Shown: positions 6,244 to 12,198 of the stretch, piece by piece
How the letters are laid out: each line of letters starts with the position of its first letter
How positions within the stretch are numbered: the first letter of the stretch is position 1
DNA from: Planctomycetota bacterium
Lineage (GTDB): Bacteria > Planctomycetota > Planctomycetia > Pirellulales > Pirellulaceae
Direction: 5' to 3'
NCBI GenBank assembly: GCA_029977825.1
Contig: JAPOKD010000005.1
Location: forward strand, 1-33,755
Length of the DNA stretch: 33,755 bases
Program-made: the position numbers and the translations under genes
Notes under the pieces: model-generated
Databases searched by the model: none
What the model was told of the DNA's origin: nothing
What the model saw: the letters and a program-made list of their open reading frames with translations, nothing else

Positions 6244-6469
6244 GAAGAATTACTTTTGCTTCGGGCCAACGATTTTTGACATAAAGCATCGCTGCTTTTT
6301 TGTTTTCCGCTGGGATGATTAAGCGCATCGGGAACGTAGCATCGTTGGCCTTTATCGTGAAAACAAATGGTTTTGTTTTGCTGCCAGATTTTGCACGACT
6401 GACCCCTTCACCGAATGGCGTTTGCAGGTAGGTGTGTTCACGGAATTCTTTGAGTTTGGTGTCAGACAT
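6236..6469 (-). CDS. 77-aa hypothetical protein
   Basis: The ORF track begins upstream, but the internal ATG giving MSDTKLKEFREHTYLQTPFG overlaps the preceding stop by 8 bases and fits the coupling pattern of this cassette, so I prefer it. The centre (KPFVFTIKANDATFPMRLII) is beta-rich and the end (AAMLYVKNRWPEAKVILHD) helical. The same layout, a beta strand pair then KEAxxYVxxxWPxA, recurs loosely in the next gene upstream, so the two may be distant paralogues. Function is unknown. Confidence 0.65.
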   Translation of the reverse strand: MSDTKLKEFREHTYLQTPFGEGVSRAKSGSKTKPFVFTIKANDATFPMRLIIPAENKKAAMLYVKNRWPEAKVILHD

Positions 6470-6632
6470 TAGGTAGGCGAACTTTTTTAACAGTGTCCGG
6501 TGTGAGCCATTCAATCTGAGACCAAAGGCTTGACCATTCAGCGAAGGTTTTTTGCTTGGCCTCTTTTAGATTCTCGGCGTGAACAACCTCAACGACATGG
6601 GCTGAGGGGATTTTGAAATAGAACGGTTTCAC
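6462..6632 (-). CDS. 56-aa hypothetical protein (GTG start)
   Basis: The track gives a TTG start, but a GTG five codons later has GAGG eight bases before it and overlaps the previous stop as GTGA, so the GTG start is favoured. The product MKPFYFKIPSAHVVEVVHAE continues NLKEAKQKTFAEWSSLW. A strand followed by a KEA helix resembles the following 77-aa protein. No known domain is visible. Confidence 0.65.
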   Translation of the reverse strand: MKPFYFKIPSAHVVEVVHAENLKEAKQKTFAEWSSLWSQIEWLTPDTVKKVRLPNV

Positions 6633-6769
6633 TTCAACGCCTCGCAAGCTTTGACAATTCCAGCTTGACAGTCGCGGGCGGTCATCTGATCAAGGGTTGA
6701 CGTGAGGCTGTGCCATGCGGCAAGGCCAAACACGACACAAAAGGTGGTGGAAAGAAGAAAGTGTTTCAT
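6629..6769 (-). CDS. 46-aa small membrane or exported protein with a Cys pair
   Basis: The ORF track missed this gene. MKHFLLSTTFCVVFGLAAWH is a basic residue followed by a hydrophobic stretch, i.e. a membrane anchor or signal peptide. The remainder, ending RDCQAGIVKACEALK, has two cysteines nine residues apart on a short helix, which could form a disulfide outside the membrane. Its TGA overlaps the GTG of the next gene. A 16-base palindrome lies just upstream. Family unknown; an envelope-acting microprotein is a reasonable guess only. Confidence 0.65.
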   Translation of the reverse strand: MKHFLLSTTFCVVFGLAAWHSLTSTLDQMTARDCQAGIVKACEALK

Positions 6770-6782
6770 CTAGGATTTGAAG

Positions 6783-6830
6783 GCAAAATTCATTTTGCAC
6801 TTAGGTCGGAGCTGATGGGGACCTGCTCCG
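6783..6830. promoter_or_regulatory. Palindrome and hairpin upstream of the 46-aa gene
   Basis: The 72-base gap between the HTH gene and the 46-aa gene holds GCAAAAT-TC-ATTTTGC, a perfect 7-2-7 inverted repeat, and CGGAGC...GCTCCG with a 12-base loop. The first looks like an operator for a dimeric protein, possibly the HTH protein encoded next to it. Individually such repeats occur by chance in a genome of this size. Confidence 0.35.
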
Positions 6831-6841
6831 TAATCAAGGGT

Positions 6842-7078
6842 CTAGGGTGCGAGAGCCCTAGGCTCGTCCTCATCTAATTGATTGGCCATGTGATGGTCGA
6901 TGTGATTTGAAACGGCTTGAACGTCATAGACAAAGGCTGGGACCAGTCCGCGAAATTGAATCTTCTTGTAGTGGATTCCTGGGACAAGCCAGCCATTTTG
7001 TCTCCAGCGAAGCAAAGTGCGCTGACTGATTGAAAGCTGCTTTGCTGCATCCTTAGCGCTCGCCCATTGATCACTCAT
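6842..7078 (-). CDS. Excisionase-like helix-turn-helix DNA-binding protein
   Basis: This 78-residue product starts MSDQWASAKDAAKQLSISQR, followed by TLLRWRQNGWLVPGIHYKK, a winged HTH of the MerR/excisionase type (HTH_17), with the recognition helix and the Tyr-Lys-Lys wing. The internal ATG used here overlaps the previous stop and is better than the upstream start in the track. Such proteins bind DNA as small architectural or regulatory factors. No integrase is encoded in the genome, so a transcriptional role is more likely than excision. Confidence 0.75.
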   Translation of the reverse strand: MSDQWASAKDAAKQLSISQRTLLRWRQNGWLVPGIHYKKIQFRGLVPAFVYDVQAVSNHIDHHMANQLDEDEPRALAP

Positions 7079-7265
7079 GAATAAAGTCAGGCGAAGGACG
7101 AGAGACAATGCGAAAGAGATGACGATCGTTTGGCTGGCAGCGTGAAATTTTTTTCATCTGTCGCCGGGCCAATTCTTCGGTGTGGTGCTGGCTAACGAAT
7201 CGCCAAGAACCATTCCGGAAGGCATGGACTTGAAAGGGGAGGTGATGGTGAAAGACTCTGGGCAT
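7071..7265 (-). CDS. 64-aa basic hypothetical protein
   Basis: This short protein is rich in Arg and His (MPRVFHHHLPFQVHAFRNGS) with a helix ELARRQMKKISR. It has the clearest Shine-Dalgarno of the cassette, AGAGGAG just before the ATG, so it is probably translated efficiently. The 3' end overlaps the start of the HTH gene by 8 bases. No domain is recognised; the charge suggests nucleic-acid contact. Confidence 0.6.
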   Translation of the reverse strand: MPRVFHHHLPFQVHAFRNGSWRFVSQHHTEELARRQMKKISRCQPNDRHLFRIVSRPSPDFIHE

Positions 7266-7310
7266 TGCTCCTCTGAACTGACGACATTGTGCCGAGGTTG
7301 GCAGGGGATG

Positions 7311-7403
7311 TCAACGATCTCGATGAGTCAATATGAGACCCATCACGACTCCATAGATCAAAAGGCCCGTGAGTACCTCGGGCACGATCATCAGGTCGCC
7401 CAT
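7311..7403 (-). CDS. 30-aa single-span membrane microprotein
   Basis: The ATG within the longer track ORF gives MGDLMIVPEVLTGLLIYGVV and MGLILTHRDR: one hydrophobic segment of about 18 residues and a basic end. The start lies inside the 3' end of the TM-HTH gene (13-base overlap), as for other genes here. Such a short frame is weak evidence alone, but the clean membrane segment and coupled position favour a real microprotein. Confidence 0.45.
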   Translation of the reverse strand: MGDLMIVPEVLTGLLIYGVVMGLILTHRDR

Positions 7404-7570
7404 CGTCTGACGGTAGAAATACTCACACCAAACTTTGTTGCAATGCGGCCCCAGGTCCAGCCGTTCGTCCGCATTCGCTGAATCTTGACTGATCGATCCT
7501 CTGTGATGCGAAACAACAGCACCACCGGAAGGGTGATCAACGCCAAGACCCACGCAAGAAAGCAGGTCAT
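7391..7570 (-). CDS. Membrane-anchored helix-turn-helix protein, 59 aa
   Basis: Residues 2-20 (TCFLAWVLALITLPVVLLF) form one membrane span. They are followed by KIQRMRTNGWTWGRIATKFG and VSISTVRRWAT, a compact HTH resembling the DNA-binding end of resolvases and homeodomain-like transposases. A membrane anchor joined directly to an HTH in 59 residues is unusual; it could tether DNA to the membrane or sense an envelope state. The gene is the first of the leftward cassette, about 120 bases after a good promoter. An internal ATG was chosen because the upstream part of the track ORF overlaps the leader hairpin. Confidence 0.6.
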   Translation of the reverse strand: MTCFLAWVLALITLPVVLLFRITEDRSVKIQRMRTNGWTWGRIATKFGVSISTVRRWAT

Positions 7571-7593
7571 GTTTTTAAGTTGTGAATAGTGGT

Positions 7594-7615
7594 GGGCGGG
7601 TCTGTTGTACCGCCC
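7594..7615 (-). promoter_or_regulatory. GC-rich hairpin in the leader of the leftward cassette
   Basis: GGGCGG and CCGCCC are separated by 10 bases. The hairpin lies between the predicted start of the leftward transcript and its first gene. There is no T-run on the leftward strand, so it is not a simple terminator; it may stabilise the RNA or act as an attenuator. Confidence 0.3.
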
Positions 7616-7694
7616 CCGGCACTTGCCGACAGTCACCTCTCTTGTCTAGGGACCGAGAATCCGGGGCACGCTATCCGGCTTGTGGCCTGCGGAG

Positions 7695-7723
7695 ATTTTA
7701 CGTCAGTTGTCAGGGGTTGTCAC
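7695..7723 (-). promoter_or_regulatory. Leftward sigma70-type promoter with overlapping repeat
   Basis: On the minus strand GTGACA (5/6 to TTGACA) and TAAAAT (5/6 to TATAAT) are exactly 17 bases apart. Two copies of GTTGTCA (plus strand), 10 bases apart, lie over the -35 and spacer, with a partial third copy GTCA. One helical turn of spacing suits an operator. It would drive the cassette of small genes to its left. Confidence 0.55.
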
Positions 7724-7767
7724 GCCTGGGCTGCTAGTTGGCCGCTCCGCACTGTTATCCCCCGCAA

Positions 7768-7962
7768 TCACGCTAAATCGTCGATCAACCAGTCCAGGTA
7801 CTGCTTAGCTTTCGTCAAATCCACCACACCATGGCGGTGACGATAGCGCCAGACATACTTGACGACGTTGCCTGCGCAGAATCCGCGAAATCCTTCAGGC
7901 CCTAAAGCTGAGCGCAGCGCATCAATGCACTCAATTTCACCATGCTGGTAGTGGTCACTCAT
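7768..7962 (-). CDS. DUF3310 family protein
   Basis: This 64-residue protein matches the DUF3310 pattern: HYQHGEIECIDALRSALG, then GFRGFCAGNVVKYVWRYRHR, then DLTKAKQYLDWLI. These short proteins are common in phages and are related to the nucleotide-kinase-type gp1.7 region of T7-like phages; their exact activity is not settled. It is the last gene of the leftward replication/recombination operon. It is complete, and the domain fills the whole protein. Confidence 0.88.
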   Translation of the reverse strand: MSDHYQHGEIECIDALRSALGPEGFRGFCAGNVVKYVWRYRHRHGVVDLTKAKQYLDWLIDDLA

Positions 7963-8007
7963 TAGCGGTCAAAATGAGACAACTGCATTCTTCTCATGGA
8001 ATGGTTA

Positions 8008-8187
8008 ATGGCTCCAATCCCATTGGAAACTGAAATAGAAATCGAACAAGAGGCCAGACGTGCCGCGACGCATCCAAACTCTGGAGAAATTGCAAGCATG
8101 ATGGTGCGTCATGCTTACAAGCTCCAGCATTTACTGAACTGCGCTGTTCATGAAATCGCCCGGCTCGAAGCCGAGCAGATCGACTAG
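8008..8187 (+). CDS. Conserved small cyanophage-type protein, 59 aa
   Basis: A second in-frame ATG gives MAPIPLETEIEIEQEARRAA, then THPNSGEIASMMVRHAYKLQ and a helical end. From memory, the pattern REARRAATHP...VRHxYK is a conserved small cyanophage protein that usually begins MxPIP, so I chose this ATG over the one four codons earlier (7996). It is probably a two-helix protein, function unknown. It is the only rightward gene between two leftward operons, and its stop shares CTAG with the stop of the SSB-like gene. Confidence 0.7.
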   Translation: MAPIPLETEIEIEQEARRAATHPNSGEIASMMVRHAYKLQHLLNCAVHEIARLEAEQID

Positions 8188-8621
8188 AAAATCACGTCTC
8201 CATCAGTGGCGCTGGCAAGGCTCTCAGCGGCTTCCTGCACTTGCTGTGGCTGAGCATCAAGCTTCTCCTGATGCTGCTGAATCTCGTGAGCGTCCTTCGC
8301 TTGTTCCGCTTGCGTCTTTGTCTTGTAATCCGGCGAAAGAGACAGGCTCAAAAATTTCTTGCCGGACTTTGATTCCTTGGCCCAGCCGCTGATCTTGATC
8401 GGGATGACCTGTTCCTCCATATAATCGTTCGTTTTTAGCTCAGCTCCTTGAGACCAAATGAAATACTCACAGAAGGCAGTCACTTGGCTCAAGGGAACTT
8501 CAGCCGTTCCGGTGAACTCAGGATACTTTTTCCCGGCGTCATATTTATCGCCATAAAGACGCCGATGGTCTTCATCACTGTTCTTAAACACGGCGGCGCC
8601 TAGCTTGAAATCCATGGTCAT
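8184..8621 (-). CDS. SSB-like OB-fold protein (DUF736-like) with acidic C-terminal tip
   Basis: The track ORF is too long; GGAG five bases before ATG and the ATGA overlap with the upstream stop fix the start at MTMDFKLG. Residues 25-100 (YPEFTGTAEVPLSQV, later IKISGWAKESKSGKKFLSLS) resemble small OB-fold single-strand-binding-like proteins of the DUF736 type. A Gln/Ala-rich linker follows, and the protein ends DGDVIF, like the acidic hydrophobic tip by which SSB recruits partners. Its place beside RecT and a RecE-like nuclease supports single-strand DNA binding. Confidence 0.75.
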   Translation of the reverse strand: MTMDFKLGAAVFKNSDEDHRRLYGDKYDAGKKYPEFTGTAEVPLSQVTAFCEYFIWSQGAELKTNDYMEEQVIPIKISGWAKESKSGKKFLSLSLSPDYKTKTQAEQAKDAHEIQQHQEKLDAQPQQVQEAAESLASATDGDVIF

Positions 8622-8809
8622 TTGTCTCCGAGTATGGTGGTGTTGGCCTGTTCGTATTGCTCCACATCGGCCAGCTTGTAGAGCACGCGGGCGCCGATCC
8701 TTGTGAAGGATGGCCCGCATTGAGCCTTCCGCCAGTGGTTCAGCGTTGATTCGCCCATCTGCCAACGCTGCGCTAGTTGCTCAGTTGTCAAAAATTCAGA
8801 AGATTTCAT
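8618..8809 (-). CDS. Excisionase-type HTH protein, 63 aa
   Basis: LTTEQLAQRWQMGESTLNHW is followed by GPSFTRIGARVLYKLADVEQ, the classic HTH_17 excisionase fold (helix-turn-helix, then a beta wing with RVLYKLADV). The domain fills the whole protein. It is coupled to its neighbours: its start overlaps the RecT end by 14 bases, and its stop overlaps the SSB-like start as ATGA. Without an integrase in the genome, regulation of this operon is a more likely job than excision. Confidence 0.85.
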   Translation of the reverse strand: MKSSEFLTTEQLAQRWQMGESTLNHWRKAQCGPSFTRIGARVLYKLADVEQYEQANTTILGDK

Positions 8810-9422
8810 CAGTCACCGGCTCCTTTTCTGGCTCGGACGTTTCCTCGCTGATTGTGATCGGCTCAATGTCCATCACCTCCTCCTGGCTGTAGGTGATGCC
8901 CACCAGTAAATCAGGAATATGCAATCGGCCAAACATCGACGCCGCCCGGTAACGAATCATCAGATCCGGCATTGTGCGCCATTTGCTGCCAGATTTTGTA
9001 GACCATCCTTCGGCCTTAGCCATCGCCATGGTCACGGTCGGACCTTCTAGCTCTGCGCCAGTATTGATCTCCTTTGCAGTGCATCTACATGTCAAATCGT
9101 CGCCTTTGCCTGTCATCTTGTATTGCAGCGGCTCAAAGCGTCCGCAACCGTTGATCAGCGCAATGATGAACTGACTGCTCCAGCTTGGCCTTCCATGAAT
9201 AATGTGCAGGTTTTGCATCACCTGCAGCGGGCTCAAGTTCATTCGGCCAGCCATCTCCAAAGCCACCAAACAGTTTGCATATCCTGCCTGACCTTGGAAC
9301 TGAGTTGGAACCAGTGAGCTGCTAGCCAGCGACTTGGCGATGCGTTGCGCGTTATCGAACGCTTCCGCTCCTGCATAAATTGAGCCTGTTCGTTGTGTTG
9401 TTGTTAGCGCTGAGTCAGTCAT
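8796..9422 (-). CDS. recT: RecT-family single-strand annealing protein
   Basis: This 208-residue protein shows the RecT pattern: AKSLASSSLVPTQFQG, NCLVALEMAGRMNLSPLQVM, HIIHGRPSWSSQFIIALIN, then EGW...SKWRTMPDLMIRYRAASMFGR. RecT anneals complementary single strands during recombination or replication restart, using ends made by a 5'-3' exonuclease. The gene follows the RecE-like nuclease with overlapping stop and start, the usual RecET order. GAGG ten bases before the ATG supports the start. The C-terminus (VTDEIF) is acidic and ends in Phe, like the SSB-like protein two genes later. Confidence 0.9.
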   Translation of the reverse strand: MTDSALTTTQRTGSIYAGAEAFDNAQRIAKSLASSSLVPTQFQGQAGYANCLVALEMAGRMNLSPLQVMQNLHIIHGRPSWSSQFIIALINGCGRFEPLQYKMTGKGDDLTCRCTAKEINTGAELEGPTVTMAMAKAEGWSTKSGSKWRTMPDLMIRYRAASMFGRLHIPDLLVGITYSQEEVMDIEPITISEETSEPEKEPVTDEIF

Positions 9423-10267
9423 CAGAAACCCTCAATCTCAGTGGTTAGCGCCAAGTCCGGCGCAGTTGCATCGCCGGTCATCCATCCCGGCAGGCTGATC
9501 GATTCCACGTCGTCGCTGTAACTTGGCCAATGGTCCGCAGCCTTGCACTCCGCAAGCTTCTGTAAATCCTCCCGCGCTTGTTCCATGCCGCGTTGAATCA
9601 TCGCGTCATCTGCGCAGTAAACCCCAACGCCATACGGTGGTTTTTTCTCAACCGCCACAAATACAAACCGATCCGGACGTTTCCCGGTCGCTTGCTCAAC
9701 ACCGTGCAAATACCAAGCAGCCTGCACCCAATAGCGCCATCTCAGGAGTGACCCACGGAACCCCCGAGGGCTAGCGTCCTCAGTCGTTTTCAGATCCACC
9801 ACTGTGGATCCATCGGCGAATATGTAATCCGGCCTGCACTTGCACTGGAGCCCAGTCGCTTTGTCAGTCCACATATATGTCGCCTCAGGCTTGCCATCAG
9901 CGCCAAGCAACGCAGCAGCCGCACGATGGCCCCATACAGCGCGGCCCATCTTCATCACTTGGTCCGCTTCAGTCCAGCTCAAAATTGACCGGCCTTTCGC
10001 TGCAGTTTGAAATACTCGCCACTCATCTTTTCCCTGCTTGGTTCTCCGATCAATCCCAGTGGGGGCCACCGCATAACGCTTGTCCCATTGGTCCAGCTCT
10101 AAGACGTGGGTATGAACTGCCGAGCCGATCACCATGGCTTGCGTTGGGTCACGCTCCTCACGATTTGGATCCACATAGGCCGACCAATAATGCAGACCGC
10201 TGCGATTGATCTGATCCAAATGGCTTTTGCTGATCGCCGGGTGGCGATGATACGCCTCGTTTTCCAT
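9422..10267 (-). CDS. RecE-like PD-(D/E)XK exonuclease
   Basis: The ATG giving MENEAYHRHPAISKSHLDQI is preferred because the longer track ORF runs into the divergent promoter region. The domain matches the PDDEXK-like domain of RecE C-termini: the N-terminal HPAISKSHL, ERDPTQAMVIGSAVHTHVLE, then the core RPDYIFADGSTVVDLKTTED, whose D and DxK are catalytic (around residues 145-160), and a later WYLHGV and FVFVAVEK. It should degrade 5' ends to prepare single strands for the coupled RecT. It lies first in the leftward operon. The protein ends EIEGF. Confidence 0.88.
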   Translation of the reverse strand: MENEAYHRHPAISKSHLDQINRSGLHYWSAYVDPNREERDPTQAMVIGSAVHTHVLELDQWDKRYAVAPTGIDRRTKQGKDEWRVFQTAAKGRSILSWTEADQVMKMGRAVWGHRAAAALLGADGKPEATYMWTDKATGLQCKCRPDYIFADGSTVVDLKTTEDASPRGFRGSLLRWRYWVQAAWYLHGVEQATGKRPDRFVFVAVEKKPPYGVGVYCADDAMIQRGMEQAREDLQKLAECKAADHWPSYSDDVESISLPGWMTGDATAPDLALTTEIEGF

Positions 10268-10329
10268 GCATTGCGGCGACTTGCAAACAGATGCTAGCGG
10301 GCATCGCGGATTGCTGCTATGTTCAATCC

Positions 10330-10378
10330 GGAGCCGGAGTACTGGGCCGCCTTGGCGTCTTAGGCCGATCCCGGCTCC
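10330..10378. promoter_or_regulatory. Inverted repeat in the divergent intergenic region
   Basis: GGAGCCGG and CCGGCTCC are perfect 8-base arms, with an inner GGCC pair (10345-10348 and 10363-10366). They lie in the 125 bases between the leftward nuclease operon and the rightward helicase. The position suits a shared operator or a helicase leader hairpin. An extended -10-like TGCTATGTT lies just left of it but has no clear -35. Confidence 0.4.
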
Positions 10379-10392
10379 ATCCAACTAATGGC

Positions 10393-11745
10393 ATGAACCT
10401 CCGCGACTATCAGCAGCAGGCAATCAGGGACATCCGCGAGGCATTCCGTACCGGATCACGTACCGCACTCCTGCAGCTCCCGACTGGTGGTGGCAAAACC
10501 GTGATCTTCTCAGAAGTCACACGTCTCGCTAATCAACGCGGTCACGCCGTCCTGATCCTTGTTCATCGTCGAGAGCTAATCGATCAGGCATCCGACAAGC
10601 TGTCTCGCATCGGCGTCGATCACGGCATCATCTGCTCTGGTTACAAACCCAAGCCATCCAAGGTGCAGGTCGCATCAGTGCAAACCCTTGCGCGACGTCT
10701 CAAGCTTCAACCCTTCAAACCTCGACTGATCATCATCGACGAGGCTCATCACGCCGTACCGGGCAACACCTACGGCAAGGTCCTGAACTATTGGCCAGAT
10801 GCCCTATGGCTTGGAGTTACCGCCACACCCTGCAGGCTCGATGGCCGTGGCATGGGGCAGATGTTCCAAACGCTGATCCGTGGCCCTTCAGTGCAAGATC
10901 TCACCGCACGCGGTCACCTCTCAACCGCTCGATTCTTTGCGCCACCAATCACCGCTGATCTCTCCAAACTTCACAGCCGCGCTGGTGACTTCATTCAATC
11001 CGAAGCATCAGAAGCCCTTAACCGCTCCACAATCACCGGCGACGTAATCACCCATTACCAGCGCCATGCTGACGGCTTGCCTGCTGTCGCATTTTGCTGC
11101 GACACCAAACACGCTGAAGATGTCGCCGCATCCTTCAGATCCGCAGGCATCACCGCTCAGACATTGCTTGGATCCACAAAAGCATGTCACCGCTCTGCAT
11201 TGGTTCAGGACTTCGCCCATGGGAAGCTGCAAGTCCTAGTGACTGTTGATGTTGTATCAGAAGGGTTTGACTGCCCAGCCGTTGCCTGTGCAATCCTTCT
11301 GCGCCCCACAAAATCGGAGGCTCTATACCTTCAGCAGGTTGGAAGAGTATTGAGGCCATCGGTCAATAAATCTCATGCGGTCGTACTGGATCACGTACGC
11401 AACATCTCGCGTCATGGCTTCCCAGATGATGAACGTGATTGGACTTTGAATGATCGGGAAAAACGCGGCAGTAAAGGAGGCCCACCAGCTCCAGCGGTGA
11501 GGATGTGTCCTGACTGTTTCGCGGCTTTCAAACCAGCCCCAGTATGCCCGGAATGTGGCCATGAGTTCCAAGCCGATCGCACCATTGCACAAGCTGACGG
11601 TGAGCTAGTGGAACTCCAACGCCGCAACAAACGCCGCCAGGTCGGCAAAGCCCGGACACTCGATCAACTGCTAGCCGTCGCCAAGGAACGCGGATACAAA
11701 CCGGGTTGGGCGTATAGACTCCACGCAGCCCGCCGCCATAATTAA
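10393..11745 (+). CDS. Superfamily II DNA helicase
   Basis: The track ORF begins too early; MNLRDYQQQAIRDIREAFRT is the usual start of these helicases. Motifs in order: Walker A PTGGGKT (about residue 32), DEAHH (about 116), VTATP (about 142), and the C-terminal RecA-fold motif QQVGRVLRPS (about 316). The end carries a zinc finger, CPDCFAAFKPAPVCPECG. It is an ATP-driven helicase of the ResIII/UvrB-like type common in phage replication modules, with VRR-NUC and PrimPol genes following. At 450 residues it is complete. Confidence 0.92.
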   Translation: MNLRDYQQQAIRDIREAFRTGSRTALLQLPTGGGKTVIFSEVTRLANQRGHAVLILVHRRELIDQASDKLSRIGVDHGIICSGYKPKPSKVQVASVQTLARRLKLQPFKPRLIIIDEAHHAVPGNTYGKVLNYWPDALWLGVTATPCRLDGRGMGQMFQTLIRGPSVQDLTARGHLSTARFFAPPITADLSKLHSRAGDFIQSEASEALNRSTITGDVITHYQRHADGLPAVAFCCDTKHAEDVAASFRSAGITAQTLLGSTKACHRSALVQDFAHGKLQVLVTVDVVSEGFDCPAVACAILLRPTKSEALYLQQVGRVLRPSVNKSHAVVLDHVRNISRHGFPDDERDWTLNDREKRGSKGGPPAPAVRMCPDCFAAFKPAPVCPECGHEFQADRTIAQADGELVELQRRNKRRQVGKARTLDQLLAVAKERGYKPGWAYRLHAARRHN

Positions 11746-11794
11746 GGCGGAAGAGGCGATCAGGGCTGGGTGATGGGGATCTGGCCCGTTTTTT

Positions 11795-12145
11795 ATGGCC
11801 AACGCTGAAACCACACTCCAGCAGCACATTCGCCTAGCAGTCGGGCAGCGCTCTGACGTGCGACTCTTCCGCAATAACACCGGCACCCTGCCAGATCCAC
11901 GCACCGGCCGCCCGATCCAATTCGGCCTAGCCAAAGGCTCCGCTGATCTTATCGGAATCAAACAAATCACCATCACCCCCGACATGGTCGGTCAGACCAT
12001 TGGTGTCTTCACGTCCATCGAAGTCAAGACACCAACCGGCCGAGTCACGCCTCAACAACGCAACTGGCTTGCGATGGTCCGCAAACTTGGCGGCATCGCT
12101 GGGATTGCTCGCTCAATACGAGACGCAAACGAAATCTTGGGATAG
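11795..12145 (+). CDS. VRR-NUC domain nuclease
   Basis: The 116-residue protein is a single VRR-NUC domain: FRNNTGTLPDP, then GLAKGSADLIGI, TSIEVKTPTGRVTPQQRNWL, then GGIAGIARS. The D of SADLIG and the ExK of IEVKT form the PD-(D/E)XK active site. Free-standing VRR-NUC proteins next to an SF2 helicase are common in phages and probably cut branched DNA. A T6 run lies just before the ATG, and no Shine-Dalgarno is seen. Confidence 0.9.
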   Translation: MANAETTLQQHIRLAVGQRSDVRLFRNNTGTLPDPRTGRPIQFGLAKGSADLIGIKQITITPDMVGQTIGVFTSIEVKTPTGRVTPQQRNWLAMVRKLGGIAGIARSIRDANEILG

Positions 12146-12198
12146 GTGGGCAAGGTTGACTAGGCAGGGCATCATGCGCGGGCCTGAGCAGCCTCGCA

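Noticed and set aside
7182-7481. Rightward 99-aa ORF
   Set aside because: It lies opposite three coupled leftward small genes, has no domain and a His/Thr-rich composition, and shows no start context.
10268-10384. N-terminal extension of the RecE-like nuclease in the ORF track
   Set aside because: Sequence such as SSNPRCPLASVCKSPQC is not family-like and overlaps the inverted repeat; the MENEAYHRHPAIS start fits homologues.
10291-10392. N-terminal extension of the helicase in the ORF track
   Set aside because: The extension has no family pattern and covers the divergent control region; MNLRDYQQQAI is the normal helicase start.
11749-11794. Possible terminator (GGGC...GCCC followed by T6) between helicase and VRR-NUC genes
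   Set aside because: The stem is only four base pairs with a long loop, and the T-run directly precedes a gene of the same operon.
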